A stretch of 64,000 nt of DNA from Microbacterium terrae (lineage in GTDB: Bacteria > Actinomycetota > Actinomycetes > Actinomycetales > Microbacteriaceae): positions 3,831,571 through 3,895,570 of the forward strand of contig NZ_JAFDSS010000001.1 in the NCBI RefSeq assembly GCF_017831975.1, given 5' to 3'. Each line of letters opens with the position of its first letter. Position 1 is the stretch's first letter. Below the pieces are notes generated by a model. It made no database searches, was not told the origin of the DNA, and saw only the letters and a list, made by a program, of their open reading frames with translations. A program made the position numbers and the translations under genes. Below are positions 49,659-57,047 of the stretch, in pieces.

Positions 49659-50657
49659 ATGGCAACCACAACCACACGAGTGATCACGACGGGCCGGCCG
49701 TCGTCGAGTCGGAGCCTGCTCCGGCGCAGCTACCGTGACGGCGATCTGCATCGGCCGGGGCAGCGTTCCCGTCAGGTCAAGGAGTCGTTGGCGGGGTACG
49801 GGTTCCTGATCCCGTGGCTGGTCGGGTTCTTCGGGCTCACGCTGGTGCCGATGGCGTACTCGCTGTACCTGTCGTTCACGAACTACAACATCTTCTCCCC
49901 GCCCAAGTGGATCGGGCTGGACAACTACGTCCGCATGTTCACGAACGACCCGTCGTTCATGCAGTCCGCGCAGATCACCCTGATCTACGTGTTCATCGGC
50001 ACCCCGATCACCCTGCTCGCCGCGCTGCTGATCGCGATGCTGCTGAACTACCGCGACAAGGGCGCCGGGTTCTACCGGTCCGCGTTCTACGCCCCCTCGC
50101 TCATCGGCGGATCGGTGTCGGTCGCGATCGTGTGGCGGGCGATGTTCGCCGGCGACGGCCCGGTCGACACGACGCTGTCGCTCTTCGGCATCAACCTGGG
50201 CGGCTGGTTCGGCAACCCCGCCCTGGTGCTCCCCGCGATGATCCTGCTGTCGGTGTGGCAGTTCGGCGCCACCATGGTCATCTTCCTCGCAGGCCTGAAG
50301 CAGATCCCGAAGGAACTGTACGAAGCGGCCGAGATGGACGGCGCGAACGCCTGGCACCGGTTCCGTGCGGTCACCATCCCGATGCTCAGCCCGGTGATCT
50401 TCTTCAACCTGCTGCTCGGCCTCATCGGCGCGTTCCAGGTATTCGCTTCCGCGTACATCATCAGCAACGGGTCGGGCGGTCCGGCCGGGATGACGAACTT
50501 CATCACCCTCTACCTCTACAAGCGAGGATTCTCCGACGGACAGATGGGCTACGCCTCCGCGATCGCGTGGGTGCTGCTGGTCGTCGTCGCGATCATCGCC
50601 TTCATCCTGTTCCGCACCCAGCGATCCTGGGTCCACTACGCCGGAGACAACCGATGA
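49659..50657 (+). CDS. Sugar ABC transporter permease, MalF-like
   Basis: A 332-residue CUT1 permease with six membrane segments after a basic, flexible N-terminus (TGRPSSSRSLLRRSYRDGDL). The first helix is AGYGFLIPWLVGFFGLTLV. The EAA loop KELYEAAEMDGANAWHRFRA contacts the shared ATPase. The ATG at 49659 follows ACGGAG; the open frame reaches back into the hairpin, but an earlier start is unlikely. Partner of the following permease, to which it is coupled by an ATGA overlap. Confidence 0.92.
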   Translation: MATTTTRVITTGRPSSSRSLLRRSYRDGDLHRPGQRSRQVKESLAGYGFLIPWLVGFFGLTLVPMAYSLYLSFTNYNIFSPPKWIGLDNYVRMFTNDPSFMQSAQITLIYVFIGTPITLLAALLIAMLLNYRDKGAGFYRSAFYAPSLIGGSVSVAIVWRAMFAGDGPVDTTLSLFGINLGGWFGNPALVLPAMILLSVWQFGATMVIFLAGLKQIPKELYEAAEMDGANAWHRFRAVTIPMLSPVIFFNLLLGLIGAFQVFASAYIISNGSGGPAGMTNFITLYLYKRGFSDGQMGYASAIAWVLLVVVAIIAFILFRTQRSWVHYAGDNR

Positions 50658-51598
50658 GCACCACATCCTCGTTCGGTGAGAACGCCCTGCTGATCACCGA
50701 GAACCAGGTCGACCCCGACACCCGGGCCGGGCAGGCCCCCGCGAAGGGCCGCCGCAAGATCAAGCGCAACACCTGGCAGACGGTCATCTGGTTCATCGTG
50801 CTCACCGCGATCACCGTGATCGTGCTCTACCCGCTGGTCTGGCTGCTGTTCTCCACCTTCAAACCGAACAGCGAGTTCGGCCAGTCGATCGCGATCTTCC
50901 CCGAGAACCCCACCTTCGACAACTACATCAAGGTGTCAGAAGGCATCGCCGGCATCCCGATGTGGAAGTTCTTCTGGAACTCCCTGGTGCTGGCCGCCCT
51001 CGCGGTGATCGGCACGGTGCTCAGTTCCGCTCTCGCGGCCTATGCGTTCGCGCGCATCCAGTTCAAGGGCCTCGGCATCCTGTTCGCCGCGATGATCGGC
51101 ACGCTGCTGCTGCCGTTCCACGTCGTGATCATCCCGCAGTACATCATCTTCAACAACCTCGGCCTGGTCGACACGTTCTGGCCCATCGTGCTGCCGAAGT
51201 TCCTCGCCACCGAAGCGTTCTTCGTGTTCCTCCTCGTGCAGTTCATCCGGCAGATGCCGCGTGAGATGGACGAAGCCGCCCGCATCGACGGCGCCGGACA
51301 CCTCCGCATCTTCTGGTCGATCATCCTGCCGCTGATCAGGCCCGCCCTGATCACCTGTGCGATCTTCGCGTTCATCTGGTCGTGGAACGACTTCCTCGGA
51401 CCCCTGCTCTACCTCACGAGCCCCGAGAACTACCCCCTCCCGATCGCGCTGCGTCTCTACAACGACCAGACCTCCACCAGCGACTACGGCGCGACCGTCA
51501 CCGCGTCGTTCGTCGCCCTCCTCCCCGTGCTGCTGTTCTTCCTCGTGTTCCAGCGGTTCATCGTCGACGGCGTCGCCACCCAAGGCGTCAAGGGATAG
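50654..51598 (+). CDS. Sugar ABC transporter permease, MalG-like
   Basis: A 314-residue CUT1 permease with an unusually long polar N-terminus (~45 residues) before the first helix (TVIWFIVLTAITVIVLYPLV). Family segments include FSTFKPNSEF, the EAA loop REMDEAARIDGAGHLRIFWS and SWNDFLGPLLYL. Its start overlaps the previous stop. The open frame that begins far upstream is a shadow of the first permease. Confidence 0.93.
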   Translation: MSTTSSFGENALLITENQVDPDTRAGQAPAKGRRKIKRNTWQTVIWFIVLTAITVIVLYPLVWLLFSTFKPNSEFGQSIAIFPENPTFDNYIKVSEGIAGIPMWKFFWNSLVLAALAVIGTVLSSALAAYAFARIQFKGLGILFAAMIGTLLLPFHVVIIPQYIIFNNLGLVDTFWPIVLPKFLATEAFFVFLLVQFIRQMPREMDEAARIDGAGHLRIFWSIILPLIRPALITCAIFAFIWSWNDFLGPLLYLTSPENYPLPIALRLYNDQTSTSDYGATVTASFVALLPVLLFFLVFQRFIVDGVATQGVKG

Positions 51599-51607
51599 CA
51601 GCCGACA

Positions 51608-52270
51608 ATGGACCGCCGACAGATGCGAGCCGCCCGTCGCGCCGATCGCGACGGCTCCGGCCCCACGCTCGAAGAGCGCGAAGCCGCCCGCTACCCCGGG
51701 GCGACGGGCGCGTTCGCACTGTTCGGCGAAGTGCTCCTCACCGGACTCCTCGTCACCATCGCGAGCCTCCCCGTCATCACCCTCCCCGCAGCCCTCGCCG
51801 CCGGCATCCGCCACATCCGCCGCTACCTGAACGCCGAGCAGTCCCACGCCCGCCAGTTCTGGAGCGACTACCGGCACGCCCTCCCCGGCGGGCTCGCCGT
51901 CGGTGCGGTCACCACCCTCATCGCCGGCATCCTCATCGCCGACATCCTCCTCGCGAACACCGGCGCCCTGCCCGGCGGCGCCGCGATCGGGATCATCGGC
52001 TGGGCCGGCCTCACCCTCGCCGGCACCGCGCTGCTCGCCGCCGCCGGCGCCTGGACGCCCGGCACCGGATGGATGCCCGCCGTCCGCGGCATCCCCGCCG
52101 CCCTCGCGGGCGACCCGGTCGGCACGCTCTACCTCGCCGCGACCGTCGTCTTCACCGGCGTCGTGACCTGGATGCTCATCCCCCTCGTCATCGCCGCGCT
52201 CGGCTGCGCCGCCACCGCCGTCGTCGCCATCCCCGCCCGCCGCGGGGTCGGCGCGGAAACACGGCGATGA
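51608..52270 (+). CDS. DUF624/YesL-like membrane protein
   Basis: A 220-residue protein with about five membrane segments (LLTGLLVTIASLPVITLPAA first; IPLVIAALGCAATAVVAIP last). YesL-type proteins are regularly found beside CUT1 transporters of pectic or plant-derived oligosaccharides, and this gene follows the permease by nine bases. The role is unknown; an accessory to uptake is the usual suggestion. Confidence 0.75.
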   Translation: MDRRQMRAARRADRDGSGPTLEEREAARYPGATGAFALFGEVLLTGLLVTIASLPVITLPAALAAGIRHIRRYLNAEQSHARQFWSDYRHALPGGLAVGAVTTLIAGILIADILLANTGALPGGAAIGIIGWAGLTLAGTALLAAAGAWTPGTGWMPAVRGIPAALAGDPVGTLYLAATVVFTGVVTWMLIPLVIAALGCAATAVVAIPARRGVGAETRR

Positions 52271-52980
52271 CGAAGTTCCAGACCGTCGCCCATCTTGAGG
52301 GGAAGCGCCTGCGGAGTGATGCAGCGGACGAGATGCCGACCGCCGAGACCCCGTGGACGAGAGCGATCGGGCGCGTGCTCGCCGTGGGTGTGGTCGGCGT
52401 GCGGCGCTGCGATGCCATCGATTCGCGCACAGGGCGCGGGGCGGAGTTGGGTGATCTGCTGGCCCAAGCGCTGGACGCTGCGCTTCTCGTCGACGCTCGC
52501 AGCGACGGGTCCGTCCTAGCCGCCCGGGTCGACGCATGGGCCACCGATGCGATGAACGAGCCCGACACAGCGGCTGTCGTGCTCACCGTCGGGTCGGGCG
52601 TGCATCTGGCTGCTGCGCTCACTTCGCGGGCCGAGGTCGATCAGGAGCACACCGCCATCACGCTTTACGGGGCGCACGGGGTCATCCGCATCGCCGGGCC
52701 GGAGCCAACGGCGCGTGTCACCAACCGCCACGGTGTGCGGTCACTGCGCCTGCCGACGCCGTTGACGGATGCACGGCGCGAGCCATCCGTCCGTGCGTCC
52801 ATGATCGCGCGGTCGCTGCTCACTGGCGCCCGAGCGCGCACGGTGGACGACCGCTGGGTCATCCGTCGCGCGACCCCGGCGGGCAGCATGGTGTCCATCG
52901 CCGGCGTCGATGTCGCGTGCCAACGTGCCGCCGCGTCACAGATGACGTTTCGTGAGCTTCGGGCACCCTGGGCGCGCTGA
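52267..52980 (+). CDS. Unassigned protein resembling a Gfo/Idh/MocA C-terminal domain without its Rossmann half
   Basis: A 237-residue protein, coupled to the DUF624 gene by an ATGA overlap. Residues ~110-190 (VVLTVGSGVHLAAALTSRAE, then ITLYGAHGVIRIAG) look like the beta-sheet domain of Gfo/Idh/MocA sugar oxidoreductases. The nucleotide-binding GxGxxG part is absent, and upstream sequence is the preceding gene, so this is not a simple truncation by frameshift. It may bind a sugar or regulate, or be a decayed enzyme. The open frame beginning at 51382 is spurious. Confidence 0.5.
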   Translation: MTKFQTVAHLEGKRLRSDAADEMPTAETPWTRAIGRVLAVGVVGVRRCDAIDSRTGRGAELGDLLAQALDAALLVDARSDGSVLAARVDAWATDAMNEPDTAAVVLTVGSGVHLAAALTSRAEVDQEHTAITLYGAHGVIRIAGPEPTARVTNRHGVRSLRLPTPLTDARREPSVRASMIARSLLTGARARTVDDRWVIRRATPAGSMVSIAGVDVACQRAAASQMTFRELRAPWAR

Positions 52981-53038
52981 CATCATCCGCCGTATCCGAT
53001 CGCGGCCGCTCCGCTCGGCCGTGAACGAGGGTGAGATG

Positions 53039-53602
53039 TCAGAGAGGCGGTGCGGCGACGAGGTCGACGACGCCGATGAGGCGGTCGCGTGCTGCCGGGT
53101 CACGGGTCACGATGGCATTGAGGAGTGCGCCGATCAGGATGTCGGCGGTGACGGCTGGGTCACCCGGATGACCGGCGGCGGCGAACGCTGCGGTGATCGC
53201 CTGGCGGATGGGTCGCGAGAGCCGAGCCTCGAGGGCGTCCGCCGCGTGTGCGTCGGACGCGGCAGCGGCGAGGAGTCCGCGGAACAGCGCGGACGAATCG
53301 TCGCCGGCCAGCGCAGCGGCGGAGTCGGCCATCCACGCCCGCAGGTCGGCGCGGAGGTCTCCGGAGGAGTCGGCGACCATTGGTTGCACGGGCAGCACGT
53401 CTTCCAGCACGCAGGCTGCGACGATCGCCTGTTTGGACGGCCACCAGCGGTAAAGGGTCTGCCGGCCGACACCGGCGCGCTCGGCGATCTCCGCCAACGT
53501 GACCCTCTCGTACCCCACTGTCCGGACCAGGTCTCGCGCAACCGTCAGAGCGGCGGCGCGACCGACGCTGTTGGGTGGGCGTCCGGGGCTGGAGCGGGTC
53601 AT
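53039..53602 (-). CDS. TetR/AcrR-family transcriptional regulator
   Basis: A 187-residue repressor with the helix-turn-helix at residues ~12-58 (VTLAEIAERAGVGRQTLYRW, then WPSKQAIVAACV). It is divergent from the SDR-MDR-isochorismatase-like operon beginning at 53672. The gap holds the perfect palindrome GTGACA-gg-TGTCAC, its probable operator. No ligand can be predicted. Confidence 0.9.
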   Translation of the reverse strand: MTRSSPGRPPNSVGRAAALTVARDLVRTVGYERVTLAEIAERAGVGRQTLYRWWPSKQAIVAACVLEDVLPVQPMVADSSGDLRADLRAWMADSAAALAGDDSSALFRGLLAAAASDAHAADALEARLSRPIRQAITAAFAAAGHPGDPAVTADILIGALLNAIVTRDPAARDRLIGVVDLVAAPPL

Positions 53603-53634
53603 GGTGTCACGGTAACAGGAGGTGTAGCATTTTC

Positions 53635-53648
53635 GTGACAGGTGTCAC
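53635..53648. promoter_or_regulatory. Likely TetR operator (GTGACAGGTGTCAC)
   Basis: Perfect 6+2+6 palindrome in the 69-base gap between the TetR gene and the SDR gene, 23 bases before the SDR start. A related half-site (GGTGTCAC) occurs at 53604-53611. Confidence 0.65.
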
Positions 53649-53671
53649 ATTATCTTGCGAGGGAGATCGAC

Positions 53672-54511
53672 ATGGCTGACGTGGTCGTCGTCATCGGCGT
53701 AGGCGGGATGGGAGAGACCATCGCGCGTCGACAGGCCGCCGGCGCTGTCGCCGTCGTGGCCGACTACAGCGAAGACGCGATCGCGCGACTTGCCGAGTCC
53801 ATGACCGACGACGGATTCCTCGTCCATCCCGTGCGGGTGGACGTGTCGTCGCGTGAATCGGTCGAGGAGCTCGCAGCGCGTGCCGCCGAGCTCGGCGACA
53901 TCCGATCGGTCGTGCACACCGCCGGGCTCTCGCCCGCCCACGCTCCGCTCGACTCGGTGCTCAGCGTCGATCTGGTCGGCGTGGCGCTGGTGCTCGAGGC
54001 GTTCGGGGCTGTCGTCGCATCGGGAGCGGCAGGCGTCGTCATCTCCAGTTCGTCGAGTTATCTGCAGCCGCCGTTCACCCCCGACGAGCAGGTGGCCATC
54101 CGCACGAGCACGCCGGAAGGACTGCTGAACCTTCCCTTCTTCTCGCCTGAGGCTCTGAGTCACCACCCCGGTATCGCCTACGGCCGAGCGAAGCTAGCGA
54201 ACCGAATCCAGGTTCAAGAGGCGAGCGCCGGAGCGTGGGGAAGCCGCGGCGCCCGCATCAACTCGGTGAGCCCCGGCGTGATCTCCACCAAGATGGGTCG
54301 CGCCGAGCTGGATTCGCCGTCGGGTGCATTCATGCGGGCCATGGTCGACGGCTCGGGCGCCGGACGCCTGGGTACCCCGAGCGACATCGCCGACGCGGTG
54401 ACCTTCCTGCTGAGCCCGCAGGCCACATTCGTATCCGGCATCGATCTGCTCGTCGACGGCGGCGCGATCGCCGGGGTCGCCACGGGGCGCACCCCGCTGC
54501 CCGGCGCCTGA
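53672..54511 (+). CDS. SDR-family oxidoreductase
   Basis: A 279-residue short-chain dehydrogenase. The cofactor loop is VIGVGGMGETIAR, a GxGGxG variant of the usual TGxxxGxG. The active site is in SSSSS and IAYGRAKLANR (Tyr-x3-Lys). The C-terminus has FVSGIDLLVDGGAIAG. An insertion of about 25 residues (PPFTPDEQVAIRTSTPEGLL) precedes the active-site Tyr, seen in some steroid-like SDRs. The ATG at 53672 has GAGGGAG upstream; an earlier ATG at 53642 would overlap the operator. Confidence 0.88.
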   Translation: MADVVVVIGVGGMGETIARRQAAGAVAVVADYSEDAIARLAESMTDDGFLVHPVRVDVSSRESVEELAARAAELGDIRSVVHTAGLSPAHAPLDSVLSVDLVGVALVLEAFGAVVASGAAGVVISSSSSYLQPPFTPDEQVAIRTSTPEGLLNLPFFSPEALSHHPGIAYGRAKLANRIQVQEASAGAWGSRGARINSVSPGVISTKMGRAELDSPSGAFMRAMVDGSGAGRLGTPSDIADAVTFLLSPQATFVSGIDLLVDGGAIAGVATGRTPLPGA

Positions 54512-54572
54512 GTGACCGGCAACCCCACGAATCCGCGCTGCACCACCACACGAAACCCGACGAGGAGTCCTC

Positions 54573-55589
54573 ATGAAATCCGTCCATGTCATCGCTGTCG
54601 ACACCGAGGGATGGGTCGACGTCGAGCAGCCGGCCGTCGGCCCTGCCGATGTGCTGCTCAAGATCAAGGCGTGCGGCATCTGCGGGTCCGACGCGCTGTA
54701 CGCGGGGAACGGAGGCATCCCGCCGCGCATCGGCGCCACGCCGCTCGGCCATGAGCCCGCGGCAGAGATCGTCGAGGTGGGCGCCGATGTCGAGGAACTG
54801 GCCGTGGGTGACCACGTCGTGATCGACACGATGGCCTTCACCGACGGCCTGCTGGGGTCAGGTGGCGCTCAGGGCGCGTTCTCAGAGTTCGTCGTCGTGC
54901 GCGATGCGGTCGCCGGCCGTCAGCTGCGGGTCATTCCCGACGAGGTGCCATGGCACGTCGCCGCGCTCAACGAACCCATGGCCGTGGCGTACCACGCGGT
55001 CAACCGCACCGACCCGAAGCACGGCGACAAGGTCGTCGTCTTCGGGGCCGGCCCGATCGGCCTCGGAGCGGTGCTCGGCTATCGCCGCCGCGGAGCGTCG
55101 CACATCGTCGTCGTCGACATCCTGCCCGGCCGTCTGCAGACAGCGCTCGAGATCGGAGCGGATGCCGTCATCAACTCGGCCGAAGAAGATGTCGCAGCCA
55201 GGTTGATCGAACTCCACGGTGACGGCGCGACGGTCTTCAACCGCGGCGCTCGTGCCGGCACCGACGTCTTCCTCGACGCCGCCGGGGTCGCCGTGGTCCC
55301 GCAGACCGTGACCCGGATTGCGAAGCAGGGAGCCACCCTCGGAATCGTCGCGGTGCACAAGAAGCCGGTAGAGCTCGACTTCGGAGCCATCCTCACCAGC
55401 GAGCTGACGATCGTGTGGTCGATGGGCTACCCGACCGAGATCTTCGAGGTGACCGACGACATCATCGAGAACTGGCGGAAGTATGCGCTCATCGTGAGCC
55501 ACACGTTCCCGTTCGAGGAGACGCTCCAAGCGCTCGAGCTTGCGAAGACGCCGGGCGCCGCAGACAAGATCGTCGTCACGTTCGACTGA
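54573..55589 (+). CDS. Zinc-type alcohol dehydrogenase (MDR) lacking the structural-zinc cysteines
   Basis: A 338-residue medium-chain dehydrogenase. Catalytic-zinc ligands are in CGICGSDALY and LGHEPAAEI, and the nucleotide motif is VFGAGPIGLGAVLG. The four-cysteine structural zinc loop normally found after the catalytic His is missing: residues ~95-105 read MAFTDGLLGS. Sorbitol/threonine-dehydrogenase-like proteins with this gap exist. It follows the SDR gene by 61 bases with its own ribosome site (GAGGAG), so probably the same operon. Confidence 0.88.
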   Translation: MKSVHVIAVDTEGWVDVEQPAVGPADVLLKIKACGICGSDALYAGNGGIPPRIGATPLGHEPAAEIVEVGADVEELAVGDHVVIDTMAFTDGLLGSGGAQGAFSEFVVVRDAVAGRQLRVIPDEVPWHVAALNEPMAVAYHAVNRTDPKHGDKVVVFGAGPIGLGAVLGYRRRGASHIVVVDILPGRLQTALEIGADAVINSAEEDVAARLIELHGDGATVFNRGARAGTDVFLDAAGVAVVPQTVTRIAKQGATLGIVAVHKKPVELDFGAILTSELTIVWSMGYPTEIFEVTDDIIENWRKYALIVSHTFPFEETLQALELAKTPGAADKIVVTFD

Positions 55590-55604
55590 AAGAAGGAGCG
55601 CGAC

Positions 55605-56153
55605 ATGATTCCGAAAGACCCGAGCGGCGTCTCGCCCGACGCCGCCCTGCTGGTCATCGACCTCCAGCGAGGGACCGCGGCGAACCCGTTCGTCACACCC
55701 ATCGAAGACGTCGTCGCACACGCAGGGCGACTCGCGACCGCCTTCCGTGCACACGGGATGCCGGTCGCCGTGGCCACGTTCGCGCTGGGCGGGGCTCCCG
55801 GCCGCTCCGAGCCCGAAGGCTTCGGGGACGCTCTGCCGGAGGTGGGTGAGGGTCCCGAGGACCTTCGCGTCACACGCACAGCCTGGAGTGCCTTCTCGGG
55901 CACAGACCTCGATCAGCAGCTGCGGGCCCGCGGCATCCATCGCCTCGTCGTCGTCGGCGTCGCCACGAGCATCGGCGTCGAGTCGACCCTCAGAGACGCC
56001 CACGATCGTGGCTACGAACTGGTGGTCGTCGCCGACGCCGTCACCGACCTCGCGGCCGAGACGCACGAGAACTCGATCGGGCGCATCTTCCCCATGATGG
56101 CGCAGGTGGTCGAAGCGGCGGAGCTCCTCACTGCCCTGGATATCCGACCCTAG
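55605..56153 (+). CDS. Isochorismatase-like hydrolase fold, catalytic cysteine absent
   Basis: A 182-residue cysteine-hydrolase-fold protein. The first catalytic Asp is present (VIDLQRGT, Asp19). The loop that should hold the nucleophilic Cys reads VATSIGVESTLRDA, with Gly124 at that position, and the catalytic Lys appears replaced by Arg (VTRTAWSAFSGTDL). It is therefore probably not a nicotinamidase/carbamoylase-type enzyme; true isochorismatases also lack the Cys but differ elsewhere. Third gene of the TetR-controlled operon, 15 bases after the MDR gene. Confidence 0.8.
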   Translation: MIPKDPSGVSPDAALLVIDLQRGTAANPFVTPIEDVVAHAGRLATAFRAHGMPVAVATFALGGAPGRSEPEGFGDALPEVGEGPEDLRVTRTAWSAFSGTDLDQQLRARGIHRLVVVGVATSIGVESTLRDAHDRGYELVVVADAVTDLAAETHENSIGRIFPMMAQVVEAAELLTALDIRP

Positions 56154-56209
56154 TCAGGTGCAGCGGGAATAGTGACCGGCGGGGCGTCCGCCGAGTTGGC
56201 GACGAAGCG

Positions 56210-56941
56210 TCAGCGCCGCGCTCGCAGGCGCAGTCCGTCGAGCAGCAGGTCGAGCCCGGCGAGGAACTGGTCGCGATCGTCGTGACCGGCGAACTCGTCG
56301 ACGATGTGGTGGATGAACGGGTAGCTCGCCGGGTCCAGCGCGCGCCACTGCTCGGTCGCCCGACCCAGGTACTCCTCGCGGCTCACCTCGCCGGAGACGA
56401 CCTCCGCCGGCGGCTCCTGCCCCATGTCGGCCGCCGTGCCGATGACGAACCCGACGACGGCCGATGTCGCGTGGAAACGCTGACGCGGCGTCAGGTCGAG
56501 ACGGAGGGTCTCCTCCCCGATCCGTTCGTACAGGCTCAGCGAGTTCGGCTGCGCGCCGGTGTTGCGCATGGCATACGCGCCGAGCCACGGGCGGTCGACG
56601 ATGGCGTCGAACATCGCGGTGGCGATGGTGCGCAGGTCGGCGATCGGGTCTGCGGTGCGGACGTCGGCCACCGCGGTGTGCACGCCCGCCAGGACGGAGT
56701 CGGCGGCGAGGTCGAGGAGTTCCTCACGGCCCGAGATGTACCAGTAGACGCTCGCGGCACCGCCGCCGAGGCGCGTGGCCAGAGCGCGGATCGTCAGCCC
56801 CTGCGGTCCGGACTCGTCCAGGAGCGCGACCGCCTCCGCCAGCACGGCGTCGAGTGAGTGGGATGCGCGCCCCCGAGCATTCGGGGTGCGTGCGCGGCGG
56901 CCCCGCGGAGTTGCGGCAACGCGCTCGGTCTCGTCGCTCAT
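56210..56941 (-). CDS. TetR-family regulator with tetracycline-repressor-type C-terminal domain
   Basis: A 243-residue repressor. A basic N-terminal tail (GRRARTPNARGRASH) precedes the helix-turn-helix (LTIRALATRLGGGAASVYWYISGREELL, residues ~48-75). The C-terminal half is TetR_C-like. It diverges from a DHA2 exporter gene; three TCGAAC-n3-GTTCGA palindromes lie between, the first 41 bases from its own start. Likely represses the exporter until an exported drug binds it. Confidence 0.92.
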   Translation of the reverse strand: MSDETERVAATPRGRRARTPNARGRASHSLDAVLAEAVALLDESGPQGLTIRALATRLGGGAASVYWYISGREELLDLAADSVLAGVHTAVADVRTADPIADLRTIATAMFDAIVDRPWLGAYAMRNTGAQPNSLSLYERIGEETLRLDLTPRQRFHATSAVVGFVIGTAADMGQEPPAEVVSGEVSREEYLGRATEQWRALDPASYPFIHHIVDEFAGHDDRDQFLAGLDLLLDGLRLRARR

Positions 56942-56981
56942 CCCCTCATCCCATCACAGGGAACCGCGCACTTGCGGTTCA

Positions 56982-57034
56982 TCGAACAATGTTCTATGTT
57001 ATCGAACGTTGTTCGAGCATCGAACAGCGTTCGA
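56982..57034. promoter_or_regulatory. Triple TetR operator, TCGAAC-n3-GTTCGA
   Basis: Three 15-bp palindromes: 56982-56996 (TCGAACaatGTTCTA, one mismatch), 57002-57016 and 57020-57034 (both exact). Centres are 20 and 18 bases apart, about two helix turns, so three repressor dimers could line up on one face of the DNA. The last ends just before the exporter's ribosome site AAAGGAG (57036-57042). Confidence 0.8.
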
Positions 57035-57047
57035 GAAAGGAGCTGCC

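Noticed and set aside
56982..57034. Three palindromes considered as iterons or a replication origin
   Set aside because: They lie between a TetR gene and an exporter gene with no replication gene nearby; operators explain them fully.
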